A stretch of 64,000 nucleotides of DNA from assembly GCF_014901205.1 (NCBI RefSeq), contig NZ_JACNMU010000006.1, forward strand, positions 124,001 to 188,000, in the 5' to 3' direction. The position numbers and the translations under genes were made by a program. This document shows positions 55,877-64,000 of the stretch, one piece after another; position 1 is the first letter of the stretch; each line of letters opens with the position of its first letter. A model generated the notes under the pieces. It saw only the letters and a list, made by a program, of their open reading frames with translations. It was not told the origin of the DNA and made no database searches. The DNA comes from Meridianimarinicoccus sp. MJW13 (GTDB lineage Bacteria; Pseudomonadota; Alphaproteobacteria; Rhodobacterales; Rhodobacteraceae).

Positions 55877-56464
55877 TTACGCGCTGGCTTTCAGAGAGTC
55901 CACGACAGACCCATAGCCGCCCGATTTCAGGAAACTCTGCTCCACCAAGGTCGAGGCGCGGCCCAGATCGGTGTTGCGATGCGGGAAACGTCCGAAGCGG
56001 CGGATGACCTCGCGGTGCGCGCGGGCATGCACAAGATTTTCGGCGGCATCCGGCATCCGCGTGTTGAACAGGCGCACGGCGCGGTCCTGATCCACAAGGC
56101 ATTCGGAATGGCACAGCGGCAGGTAGAAGAACTGCCGCGCCGCACCGTCGATCTTCAGATCCCAGTTCTTCTCGATGGCGCATTTGGCACGCGCGCGGGC
56201 CAGTTCGTCGGTGGCAAACGCACGCCCGTCGTTGCGGAACATGTTGCGCGGGAACTGGTCGGTGAGGATCAGGAACGCCAGCGTGCTGCGCGGCGTCGGG
56301 GTCCAGCCCGGCCAGCCGTGTTTGCGCACCTCGGTCCACATGCTTTCCCATCGTTTCCGGATTTCCGCGTCAAGATCATCGCTTTGACGGTACCAGCCTT
56401 CGGGGCTGGTCTCTTCGGTCCAGAACCGCAGAATTTCCTCTGCCGGGGCTGCCTCGCGTGTCAT
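55877..56464 (-). CDS. DUF924 family protein
   Basis: A 195-residue soluble protein of the DUF924 family (TPR-like fold), recognised by ILRFWTEETSPEGWYRQSDD, LAFLILTDQFPRNMFR, QFFYLPLCHSE and GRFPHRN. Function unknown. The 52-nt gap to the MFS gene stop upstream suggests the same transcription unit. Confidence 0.9.
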   Translation of the reverse strand: MTREAAPAEEILRFWTEETSPEGWYRQSDDLDAEIRKRWESMWTEVRKHGWPGWTPTPRSTLAFLILTDQFPRNMFRNDGRAFATDELARARAKCAIEKNWDLKIDGAARQFFYLPLCHSECLVDQDRAVRLFNTRMPDAAENLVHARAHREVIRRFGRFPHRNTDLGRASTLVEQSFLKSGGYGSVVDSLKASA

Positions 56465-56516
56465 GGTCGTTTTCCCAGTTTGTGTGACATCAGCGTTACA
56501 AGTGAATCCGGTTTGG

Positions 56517-57857
56517 TCAAGATTTTACCGGATTGAGGGTTACTTCGTGGTCTTCAAGGGGTTCGGGAAGCTCTTCGGGTTCTTCCTCGCCTTCCGGAGC
56601 GACGTCAAAGACCGACGGCTCATCATCGGACTGTTCGACGTAGTAGTCCTGCGCGGCACTCATCGCGACGGCCGAGGATCCAAGCCCCACCGCCACATAG
56701 GTGCCGGAATCGTCGGGGGCGGGCGCCGGACGGCGGAATGTCCGGTAGACGCCATAGATCATCAGGGTCGTCATCAGCGCCCCGATAAAGACATAGAACC
56801 CCTTGGGGCCGATGCCTTCCATGATCCAGCCGGTCAGCAGCGGGCCGCCGATGGCACCGCAGCCATTCAGGAACATCAGCCGGCCCGAGGCGGCGGCCAT
56901 ATCCTCGACATGCAGGTGATCGTTGGCATAGGCCAGCACAATCCCGTAAAGCGGGTTGGCGGTGCCGCCGATCAGGAACGCCGCCGCGAGCAGCACTTCG
57001 TAACTGCCGCCGACAAAACCCACCACACTGGCCAGCGCGCCGATCCCGGCCATGATCACGATCAGCTTGCGCCGATCCATCCGGTCCGACAGGTAGCCCA
57101 CGGGGAATTGCAAGAACAGCCCGCCCAGATAGATCACCGCCACATAGATCGAGATCTGCGCAATGCTCAGCCCGGCCTGTCCGCCATAGACCGAGGCCAT
57201 GCCGAAGATCGCCGAGAACACGCCGCCCAGCAGGGTGACGCCCACGCAGCTCAGCGGGGCACGCTTGAAGATCTCGCGGATGCCCATGGGTTTGGTTTGG
57301 TCATGGGGCGGTGTCGGCGAGGCCGACAGCAGGATCGGCGCAAAGGCGATCGAGACCAGCACCGACGGGATGACGAACAGCACAAAACCGCCCGGATCCG
57401 CCAGCGTCAGCAGGCCCTGCGCCGTCACGATACCCACCATCTGCACAACAAGGTACAGCGACAGGGTCATGCCCCGGTTTTCGTTGGTGGCGGCATTGTT
57501 CAGCCAGCTTTCGGCGGTCACATAGACGCCCGAGAAACAGAAGCCCATGACCACCCGCAGCAGGATCCAGACCGCCGGAATCGTCACCGAGGGGAACAGG
57601 ATCAGGATTGCCGAGATCAACGAGGCCAACGCCGCAAAGACCCGCACATGGCCGACGCGCCGGATCAGATCCGGGGCATAGCGCGACCCGCCCAGGAACC
57701 CCAGGAAGTAGGCCGACATGATCAGCGACATCTCGAAGGTCGAAAACTCTTCCAGCGCGCCGCGAATACCCAGCAGCGTGCCCTGGATGCCGTTGCCCAC
57801 CATCAGAAGCATCATGCCCAGCAGAAGGGCCCAGGTGCGGGAAAGCGTTTCGATCAT
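56517..57857 (-). CDS. MFS transporter, YcaD-like
   Basis: A 446-residue permease with twelve predicted spans in about 1-385 and a long acidic cytoplasmic tail (about 395-446, Glu/Pro/Asp-rich). YFLGFLGGSRYAPDLIRRVGH and LLRVVMGFCFSGVYVTAESWLNN are typical of the YcaD group. Substrate unknown. The 206-nt stretch 57858-58063 upstream holds the queA-end hairpin and nothing else recognisable. Confidence 0.9.
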   Translation of the reverse strand: MIETLSRTWALLLGMMLLMVGNGIQGTLLGIRGALEEFSTFEMSLIMSAYFLGFLGGSRYAPDLIRRVGHVRVFAALASLISAILILFPSVTIPAVWILLRVVMGFCFSGVYVTAESWLNNAATNENRGMTLSLYLVVQMVGIVTAQGLLTLADPGGFVLFVIPSVLVSIAFAPILLSASPTPPHDQTKPMGIREIFKRAPLSCVGVTLLGGVFSAIFGMASVYGGQAGLSIAQISIYVAVIYLGGLFLQFPVGYLSDRMDRRKLIVIMAGIGALASVVGFVGGSYEVLLAAAFLIGGTANPLYGIVLAYANDHLHVEDMAAASGRLMFLNGCGAIGGPLLTGWIMEGIGPKGFYVFIGALMTTLMIYGVYRTFRRPAPAPDDSGTYVAVGLGSSAVAMSAAQDYYVEQSDDEPSVFDVAPEGEEEPEELPEPLEDHEVTLNPVKS

Positions 57858-58043
57858 GGTTCAACTCGGCAAGGGCGACTCGGAAGCCGCGTGTGCCCGC
57901 TCCCTAACGCGTTAAAATCCGCGCGGTCATGTCGAAAACGTCAGGATGCCCGGATCGTGACCGGCATGTCACAAAGCGTGATCCAATGGCGACGTTCCGG
58001 CATGGTTTCCCGACCTTGCCCGTCCCGGCTCGGCGGGTTCCTG

Positions 58044-58067
58044 CTGACCGGCCCTGCGCCGGGTCAG
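58044..58067 (-). terminator. Possible queA terminator hairpin
   Basis: On the minus strand CTGACCCGGC/GCCGGTCAG forms a G+C stem with one bulge around GCAGG; the queA stop codon lies inside the 5' arm. There is no T-run, so it may be a weak or Rho-assisted terminator. Confidence 0.4.
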
Positions 58068-59125
58068 TCCGGGTCCGAGATCAGGAGCGACGCGTCACCA
58101 TAGCTGAAGAACCTGTACCCCTTGTCGATGGCATGGGCATAGACCTGCCGCATCCGCGCGGTGCCCATGAAGGCCGAGACCAGCAGCATCAGGGTCGATT
58201 TGGGCAGGTGGAAATTGGTCATCAAAGCATCGGCGGCATGAAAGCGGAAGCCGGGATAGATGAAGATGTCGGTGGGGGCCGCCCAGGGGCGCACCGTGCC
58301 GGTCTCGCGCGCCGCGGTTTCGATCAGGCGCAGGGCTGTGGTGCCCACGGGCACGATGCGCCCGCCCGCAGCCTGCGTCGCGGCGATCTCCTCGGCGGCC
58401 TGATCGCTGACTTCGCCCCATTCGGCATGCATCTTGTGCTGGCGGGGATCTTCGACTTTCACCGGCAGAAATGTCCCGGCCCCCACATGCAGCGTCACAT
58501 GGCTGAACGCGACGCCATGGGCCGCCAGTGCGGCCAGCAGGGGCGGATCGAAATGCAGCGAGGCCGTGGGCGCCGCCACGGCCCCGATGCGGCGGGCAAA
58601 CACCGTCTGATAGTCCTCTTTGTCCTGCGCATCCGCCGGGCGCTTGGCGGCGATGTAGGGCGGCAGGGGCATCGCGCCCGAGGCTTCCAGCGCCGCTTGC
58701 AGGGCAGCACCGGTCTGGTTGACCGCAAGCCGCGCAGTGCCGTCCTCCAGCCGTCCCAGAAAGCGCGCCGAGAAGCCATCGGCAAAGACGATCTCTTCGC
58801 CCTCGGCCAGCTTGCGCAACGGTTTGACCAGCGCCGTCCAGGTGCCATCGGTCTGCGGCTCCAGCAGCGTGACCTCGATCTTGGCGGTGCCGCTGCCCGA
58901 GTCCGTCTGGCGATGCCGCAGGCCGAACAGGCGCGCGGGCAGAACCTTGGTGTCGTTCAGGATCAGCCGGTCGCCGGGACGCAGGAAGTGCGGCAGGTCG
59001 CGCACGATGGTATCCGTCTCTCCGCGCGCATCCGCCACCAGCAGGCGCGCGGCACTGCGTGGGCGCACCGGGCGGGTGGCGATACGGTCTTCGGGCAGGT
59101 CGAAATCGAAGTCATCCAGATGCAC
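58064..59125 (-). CDS. queA: tRNA S-adenosylmethionine ribosyltransferase-isomerase QueA
   Basis: Makes epoxyqueuosine in tRNA by transferring ribose from SAM to preQ1. It is 353 residues from GTG 59125 (GAGGTG 6 nt upstream), giving the usual [17 protein letters not shown]-terminus; a GTG three codons earlier is the other choice. [38 protein letters not shown] and [19 protein letters not shown] are QueA marks. It lies 21 nt after the AsmA-like gene. Confidence 0.95.
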   Translation of the reverse strand: MHLDDFDFDLPEDRIATRPVRPRSAARLLVADARGETDTIVRDLPHFLRPGDRLILNDTKVLPARLFGLRHRQTDSGSGTAKIEVTLLEPQTDGTWTALVKPLRKLAEGEEIVFADGFSARFLGRLEDGTARLAVNQTGAALQAALEASGAMPLPPYIAAKRPADAQDKEDYQTVFARRIGAVAAPTASLHFDPPLLAALAAHGVAFSHVTLHVGAGTFLPVKVEDPRQHKMHAEWGEVSDQAAEEIAATQAAGGRIVPVGTTALRLIETAARETGTVRPWAAPTDIFIYPGFRFHAADALMTNFHLPKSTLMLLVSAFMGTARMRQVYAHAIDKGYRFFSYGDASLLISDPD

Positions 59126-59146
59126 GCGGGGCACCTCTTGCTGGGG

Positions 59147-62100
59147 TTATTGCGCGACCTTCGGCGGGGAACCCCGGAAGATCTCGCGAAGGATGCCCGG
59201 CGCTAGCATCGACAGGGGATTGGCCGCAACCTTTGGCGCGTCGAAAGTGCCCCTGACGGTGAAAGTCATGCCGAACAGCCCCTCGCCGCGCCGGGTCATG
59301 AAACGACCCGCCTGATTCAGGAAGTAAACCGGCGAGACCACCCCCTGCAGCGCCAGCCGCTTGCCGGCCAGATCGACGATACCCTCGAAGGACATGCCCA
59401 GCGATGGCCCCACGGCACTGCCTGCGGCGATCTCGACCCGCCCTGGCGCCAGCCGGAAGTCCGACCGGATATCGGTGAAGCTGATGCCCGAGCCCGACAT
59501 CTGCTCGAAGGCGCCGATGACGCTGAGCGCCGAGACGATGCGCATGACCGGCGAAGTGTCATGCAGGGCGGTGTTCCTGACCCTCAGCCGCCCGGTATAG
59601 GTGCCGCGCGCGCCCGTCGGCATCAGCCGCAAGTCCAGCGAGCCGCCCCGGAAGCCCTTTTCGATCTGGGCCGCGCCGAACACCTTGCCGCTGTCATTGG
59701 AATTTATCTGGATCTGGGTGCCCTTGGCGGCGGCCGACAGTTTCACCGTCACCGGCACACGCCCGTTCAGGCTGCCGGTCAGCGTGCCGTGGGCGCGGCC
59801 GGTCAGCTTGCCGCGCGCATTGCGCAGCACCAACGTGTCGGTGACATGGATCGCATCCAGCGACAAATCCAGCCCCGACAGGGTCGCGCCACCGCCGCCG
59901 CCGCCCTGCGGCCTGCGGCGCAGATCCACCTGGCCCGAGGTCAGCGTCACCCGCATCCCGCCCGAACCATTGGACGGCGTCAGGCGGCCCGCGGCGTCCA
60001 GCCAGTTGCCCAGCTTGAGCTGGCGCAGGGTGACCGTGCCGACCCCGCCCCCGGCGCGCAGCGGTGCGCGCGCCTCCAGCGTCAGGCTGGGCATGCGCAG
60101 GCGGATCGTCTCCAGCACGCCCTCGGGGCCCAGATACCCAGCCAGTGTCAGCGTGCCGGCCTGGGAGGCGGACTTGCGCACCCCCAACGCCGGGATCGAG
60201 ACTGCCAGCCCCTTCAGATCGCCGTCCAGTGCCAGCTGCGGCGGCGCCCCTTCCGGCAGATCGACGCGCGCATAGATCTTGCCCGCGCCGCGTGCAGTGT
60301 TGCGGGGCAGTTTCAGGCCGAAGGTGTCCGCAAGATCCGCCGTCAGCGCGCCTTCGGCCACCACCTGTGCCGCCGCGCGGGTGCCGTCGGGCTGGCGGAA
60401 CGGACGGGTGAACCCGATGGTCAGCGGGCTGCCTTCGATGGTCATCGGCCCCGAGATGGTCAGCGCCTTTGGCGTGGCGTTCAGCACCAGCCGATCCGAT
60501 GCCAGGGCCCGGCCGCCGATCAGCACATCGGTGGCAAACCCGCGCACGGTGCCATCCACCGCAAGGCGGACATCGGGCATCTTCAACCCGCGCTTCAGCG
60601 GCAGTGACAGGTCGATGCCGACCCGCACCGCGCCCCACGCATCCCCGGCCTTCAGCAGCGGCGCGGCTGTCGGCGGCGGGTGGTTGGGATTGCGAAAGCC
60701 CGGCGAACTCATCAGCGACAAGGCCCCGGTCACATCGGTGTCCGCCTGAAAGCTGGCCGACAGGATCCGGGCACGGGAATAAAGCGGCGTGATGACGATC
60801 CGGCCACCCGACAGGGCGACCGGCGTGCCATCCTCGGGCGTGACCGTGCCACCATCGACCCAGACCTCGAACTGGTCGCCCGCGATCTCGCCATGACCCG
60901 AGGCGTCTGTGATCAGCGGCATCCGCGGCGTCGGCGTCATCTGCCCATTGTCGAAGGAAAAGGTCAGGGCCACATCGGGCCGCCCGGTGCCATCAAAGCG
61001 CAGCGCCGCGTGTACGTCATGCACATGGCCGGACTTGAGGTTCAGATCGACCCATTTGCGCCCGCCCTTGGCAATCGTCAGCGGCCAAAGCTCCAGCAGC
61101 GACCGGGGCTGCAATTCCGGCACCGCCAGGTTCAGGGCAATCTTCTGATCCGGCCCGGCCAGCCCCGAAACCAGACCGTCGCCGGCGATCAACAGATCCG
61201 CCATCTGGATCGACAAGTCGGACAGCCGCAAGGCATCGTCGTTGCGCGCATAGGCCAGGGTCGCCCAGACCCCGTCAAAGCGGCGCGGCGTGTCGAACAG
61301 ATCCGGCAGATCCACGGCGAGCGCGTCCAAAGCCACCTGCGCGCCGAACCTTGGACCGCCCTTGGGGCCATCGCCGATGCGGTAGAGATCGGCCCGCCCG
61401 GTCAGGCTGACGGCGGGCGAGGACAGGTCCAGGTCCGAAACCTCCAGATGCGCGGTGTCCGGGCTCAACGCCAGCCGCGCCCGCAGCCAGTTCAGCGGCA
61501 GCCCTTCGGCGCGGCCTGGCATCATCCAGCGCCCCTCGCCCACGGTCAGCTCGCCGATCGCGGCGCGCATCCCGCCCTGCCCGTCGGTGCCGCCGCTGAG
61601 GGTCAGGGACACCGGCGCATCGAACCGCGCCAGGGCCTCGGACAGCGGTGTCTGCCCGGCCAGACCGGCCAGTTGCGCTGGCACGATCCCGCGCAGCAAC
61701 AATCGCGCCTCCAGCCCGGCGGCGGCACTTTGGCTGCTCACCTGCGCCAACGCGCCGCCATCGGTTTCGCCGACCCGGCCAAGATCCAGATCCAGCGCCA
61801 GCCCGGTGCCGTCGCGGGTCAGGCGCAAATAGCCGTCGCGGCTTTCCAGAACTTCGGCGCGCAGGGCATCGGCGAAGGTGAAGCCGACCTCTTCGACCCC
61901 CAGCGACTGCAATCCGGTAAACACCGGCAGATCGAGAAGGCGCCGCACCTCCGCCAGCATCGCATCGGGATTGAGGGCGCCGGTGACCACTTCGCGGTTG
62001 CCCAGCGACAGGCTGAGAACGCCGTCCTGATCGCGTGACAGGGCGACGGCCAGCCCACTGGCCCGCACCGCCTTGATCCGCGCCCGCCCCTGCAAAAGAT

Positions 62101-62437
62101 CGTCCCGGCTGAGCACCATTTCCAACTGGTCCAGCGACAGGGCATCGGTGTCGTCCGCGCCGCGAAACACCACGCCCGTGGCCACCACCACCGGCACGAA
62201 TCCCTCGCGCAGGTCCAGCGCGATGCTGTCGATATGCGCGTCCAGATCCAGCGCGGCGGATTCGGTGCTGAGATGATCCGCCACCATTCCGGCCAGCCAG
62301 TGCGGCGCGGGAACCGAGCCATTCCGCGCGCCCCACAACAGCACCGCCAGAACGACAACCACGATCAGCGCCAGACGCCACGTCCACCGCATCGCCCAGT
62401 GCAGAACCGTTCCAAGCCATCGCAACAGAAGTTTCAT
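59147..62437 (-). CDS. AsmA/YhdP-like large envelope protein (DUF3971 type)
   Basis: A 1096-residue protein with one N-terminal span (about 15-38) and a very long periplasmic body of beta-rich repeats, ending in an AsmA-like C-terminal domain with GSAVGPSLGMSFEGIVDLAGKRLALQG-type sequence. E. coli relatives (YhdP, TamB, YdbH) form bridges that carry phospholipid to the outer membrane; this is the inferred role. The start 62437 (MKLLLRWLG) places the span near the end; upstream extension to 62494 is possible. It is followed by queA and diverges from bcp. Confidence 0.88.
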   Translation of the reverse strand: MKLLLRWLGTVLHWAMRWTWRLALIVVVVLAVLLWGARNGSVPAPHWLAGMVADHLSTESAALDLDAHIDSIALDLREGFVPVVVATGVVFRGADDTDALSLDQLEMVLSRDDLLQGRARIKAVRASGLAVALSRDQDGVLSLSLGNREVVTGALNPDAMLAEVRRLLDLPVFTGLQSLGVEEVGFTFADALRAEVLESRDGYLRLTRDGTGLALDLDLGRVGETDGGALAQVSSQSAAAGLEARLLLRGIVPAQLAGLAGQTPLSEALARFDAPVSLTLSGGTDGQGGMRAAIGELTVGEGRWMMPGRAEGLPLNWLRARLALSPDTAHLEVSDLDLSSPAVSLTGRADLYRIGDGPKGGPRFGAQVALDALAVDLPDLFDTPRRFDGVWATLAYARNDDALRLSDLSIQMADLLIAGDGLVSGLAGPDQKIALNLAVPELQPRSLLELWPLTIAKGGRKWVDLNLKSGHVHDVHAALRFDGTGRPDVALTFSFDNGQMTPTPRMPLITDASGHGEIAGDQFEVWVDGGTVTPEDGTPVALSGGRIVITPLYSRARILSASFQADTDVTGALSLMSSPGFRNPNHPPPTAAPLLKAGDAWGAVRVGIDLSLPLKRGLKMPDVRLAVDGTVRGFATDVLIGGRALASDRLVLNATPKALTISGPMTIEGSPLTIGFTRPFRQPDGTRAAAQVVAEGALTADLADTFGLKLPRNTARGAGKIYARVDLPEGAPPQLALDGDLKGLAVSIPALGVRKSASQAGTLTLAGYLGPEGVLETIRLRMPSLTLEARAPLRAGGGVGTVTLRQLKLGNWLDAAGRLTPSNGSGGMRVTLTSGQVDLRRRPQGGGGGGATLSGLDLSLDAIHVTDTLVLRNARGKLTGRAHGTLTGSLNGRVPVTVKLSAAAKGTQIQINSNDSGKVFGAAQIEKGFRGGSLDLRLMPTGARGTYTGRLRVRNTALHDTSPVMRIVSALSVIGAFEQMSGSGISFTDIRSDFRLAPGRVEIAAGSAVGPSLGMSFEGIVDLAGKRLALQGVVSPVYFLNQAGRFMTRRGEGLFGMTFTVRGTFDAPKVAANPLSMLAPGILREIFRGSPPKVAQ

Positions 62438-62549
62438 CGCCGCTACCCTAGCTTGTCGCCAAATCGGTACCAAGCAGGCTCTGCCGCTGGACATTGCCGC
62501 AGCCGTTCTAGACTAACGGGCTGAACTCTTGAAACCGGAAGGAAACCCG

Positions 62550-63017
62550 ATGATCGAGACCGGCCAGACCGCCCCGGAGTTTACCCTGCCCCAAGATGGC
62601 GGCGAGGATGTGACCTTGTCGAAATTGCGGCCCAAGACTGTGGTTCTGTATTTCTACCCGCGCGATGACACCAGCGGCTGCACAAAGCAAGCCATCGGGT
62701 TTACCGAGAAGCTGGCCGACTTCGACGCAGCGGGCGCAGTGGTGCTGGGGGTGTCCAAGGATACCGTCGCCAAACACGGAAAGTTCCGTACCAAGCATGA
62801 TCTGGGCGTGCACCTGCTGTCGGACGCTGAAAGCGATGTCTGCGAGCAGTACGGCGTTTGGGTCGAGAAATCCATGTATGGCCGCACCTACATGGGCATC
62901 GAACGCGCCACCTTCCTGATCGACGGCACCGGCACGGTGCAGCAGATCTGGCGCAAGGTGAAAGTGCCGGGCCATGTGGAGGCCGTGCTGGACGCGGTGC
63001 GCGCACTCGGATCATGA
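62550..63017 (+). CDS. bcp: Peroxiredoxin Bcp/PrxQ
   Basis: A 155-residue thiol peroxidase. Peroxidatic C44 lies in DDTSGCTKQA; the usual resolving Cys five residues on (E. coli C50 position) is Ile49, so this is not the C45-C50 type. C98 in SDVCEQYG is the only other Cys and could resolve it, or the enzyme may be 1-Cys. AAGGAA lies 6 nt before the ATG. It overlaps the DUF455 gene by 4 nt (ATGA). Confidence 0.94.
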   Translation: MIETGQTAPEFTLPQDGGEDVTLSKLRPKTVVLYFYPRDDTSGCTKQAIGFTEKLADFDAAGAVVLGVSKDTVAKHGKFRTKHDLGVHLLSDAESDVCEQYGVWVEKSMYGRTYMGIERATFLIDGTGTVQQIWRKVKVPGHVEAVLDAVRALGS

Positions 63018-63850
63018 CCGACACGTTCGACCCGCCCGGAACCGTCGCCGACTGCGCCGTGGCGGTGCTGACCTGCGCCGATGGCCGTCGCAAGGCGGCC
63101 ATGACGCGCGCTTTCGCCGCCCATTGGCGGGCGGCGCGCGATGCGGGCACACCGATGCCCATGGGCCGCGCCACCCCGCCGCTGCGCCCGGCCCGTCCCG
63201 AAAAGCCCGAATTGCTGTCGCCGCGCGATGTGCCGCGCCGCCGTCCGGGCTCTCCCGTGGGGCGGATCGCGATTCTGCACGCCATCGCCCATATCGAGTT
63301 GAACGCGGTCGATCTGCACTGGGACATCCTTGCCCGTTTTGCCGACACCCCCATGCCGCCCGGCTTTGCCGAGGATTGGGTGCGCGCCGCCGACGAGGAG
63401 GCCAAGCATTTCAACCTGGTCTGCGACCGTCTGGAGGCCATGGGCAGCCACTATGGTGCCCTGCCCGCCCATGCTGGCATGTGGCGCGCCGCCGAGGACA
63501 CGGCAGACGACCTGATGGGCCGGCTGGCCGTGGTGCCCATGGTGCTGGAAGCCCGCGGTCTGGACGTGACGCCGGGCATGATCGAGATCTTCCGCAAGGC
63601 CAAGGATCCCGAGACCGTTGCGGCGCTTGAGGTCATCTACGCCGAAGAAGTCGGCCATGTCTCCTATGGCTCGAAATGGTTTCACTTCCTGTGCGGACGG
63701 GCCGACTGCGACCCCAAGACGGTCTTTCACGATCTTGTCCGGCGCTATTTCCACGGCGCACTGAAACCGCCCTTCAACGAGGAAAAACGCGCCGAGGCCG
63801 GCATCCCGCCAGACTTCTACTGGCCACTGGCGGAAGGCGCCGATCGCTAG
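63014..63850 (+). CDS. DUF455 ferritin-like protein
   Basis: A 278-residue helical protein of DUF455. Putative diiron ligands are in AIAHIELNAVDLHWD, in ADEEAKHFNLV and in YAEEVGHVSYG, the E...ExxH pattern of ferritin-like enzymes (related to the MiaE group). Its substrate is unknown. The start overlaps the bcp stop, suggesting that it is made together with the peroxidase. Confidence 0.9.
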   Translation: MTDTFDPPGTVADCAVAVLTCADGRRKAAMTRAFAAHWRAARDAGTPMPMGRATPPLRPARPEKPELLSPRDVPRRRPGSPVGRIAILHAIAHIELNAVDLHWDILARFADTPMPPGFAEDWVRAADEEAKHFNLVCDRLEAMGSHYGALPAHAGMWRAAEDTADDLMGRLAVVPMVLEARGLDVTPGMIEIFRKAKDPETVAALEVIYAEEVGHVSYGSKWFHFLCGRADCDPKTVFHDLVRRYFHGALKPPFNEEKRAEAGIPPDFYWPLAEGADR

Positions 63851-64000
63851 AATCAGCGGATTCCCGCCGTTTTTGGGGCAGCAATGATGCCCCATCGCGC
63901 GAACAGACTCCTTTTCTTGTCAAGAAGCCCCGTCCGCGCTATCGCGACGACGGGAATACACGCGGCGGATGCTCCGCCCCACAAGAACAGAGGCGCTACG
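63851..64000. other. Terminal stretch after DUF455
   Basis: The 150 bases hold a 7-bp hairpin TGGGGCA/TGCCCCA (63874-63880 with 63888-63894) without a T-run after it. An open frame from ATG 63885 runs off the window, but I see no family motif in it, so I do not call a gene. Confidence 0.4.

Noticed and set aside
63885-64000. Start of another gene at the right edge
   Set aside because: About 38 codons are open but show no signal peptide or motif I can name.

Overview
The window is an ordinary-looking, high-GC chromosomal segment of an alphaproteobacterium, most likely a member of the Rhodobacterales (Roseobacter/Rhodobacter/Paracoccus relatives). Pointers to this group are the acnA / ccm / sec neighbourhood, the DUF2849-cysI-cysH-DUF934-fpr sulfur operon, a protein ending in a VPLPA-type sorting signal, an Atm1-type ABC exporter, and a G+C-rich hairpin followed by a TTTTTGGCAAAAA-like motif next to serS. 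The assignment rests on gene content and protein resemblance; no rRNA or marker search was possible. No phage, transposon, CRISPR array or integron was seen.

Layout. 1-9.3 kb: the 3' part of aconitase (acnA), then a leftward block running yajC-secD-secF-TSUP permease-Mth938 protein-ccmA-ccmB-ccmC-ccmD-ccmG, which joins protein export to cytochrome c maturation. 9.7-14.6 kb: serS facing der-bamB-yfgM (same order as in E. coli, GTP-binding ribosome assembly factor plus outer-membrane/translocon helpers). 14.8-24.2 kb: a two-gene RND efflux operon, a small unknown gene with an Atm1-type exporter, a LysM protein and RarD. 24.2-29.0 kb: a DctB/DctD two-component pair, a divergent cytochrome P450 and an Lrp-type regulator. 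29.3-33.4 kb: assimilatory sulfate/sulfite reduction operon. 33.6-37.4 kb: infC (starting at ATA), rnd, purM-purN and a CAU-anticodon tRNA that looks like tRNA-Ile2. 37.4-40.5 kb: a small charged protein, a Na/Pi cotransporter-PhoU protein and a VPLPA-CTERM protein. 40.6-48.1 kb: the complete Na+-pumping NADH:quinone reductase operon nqrABCDEF, with its maturation factors apbE and nqrM on a separate, divergent unit. 48.1-55.3 kb: CBS protein, deacetylase-fold protein, glutathione peroxidase, Nudix, DUF1178, lysC and the nitrogen-PTS enzyme ptsP. 55.3-64 kb: GNAT, DUF924, MFS, queA, a large AsmA-like protein, bcp and a DUF455 ferritin-like protein.

Genes are tightly packed: ATGA/GTGA overlaps of 4 nt recur (ccmA/B, ccmC/D, yfgM/bamB, RND pair, ATM1/unknown, dctB/D, purM/N, bcp/DUF455), so most blocks are probably translationally coupled operons. 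Convergent genes are separated by clean bidirectional hairpins (after serS, the RND pump and the VPLPA protein).

I did not find a clear new biological system. The leads most worth checking are: infC starting at ATA; an NtrC-family DctD without GAFTGA and with a damaged Walker A; an RND pump with two extra hydrophobic segments; an Lrp-like box in front of the cys operon, which lacks an adjacent cysG; the split of nqr from apbE-nqrM; and a compositionally different VPLPA-CTERM protein beside nqr.
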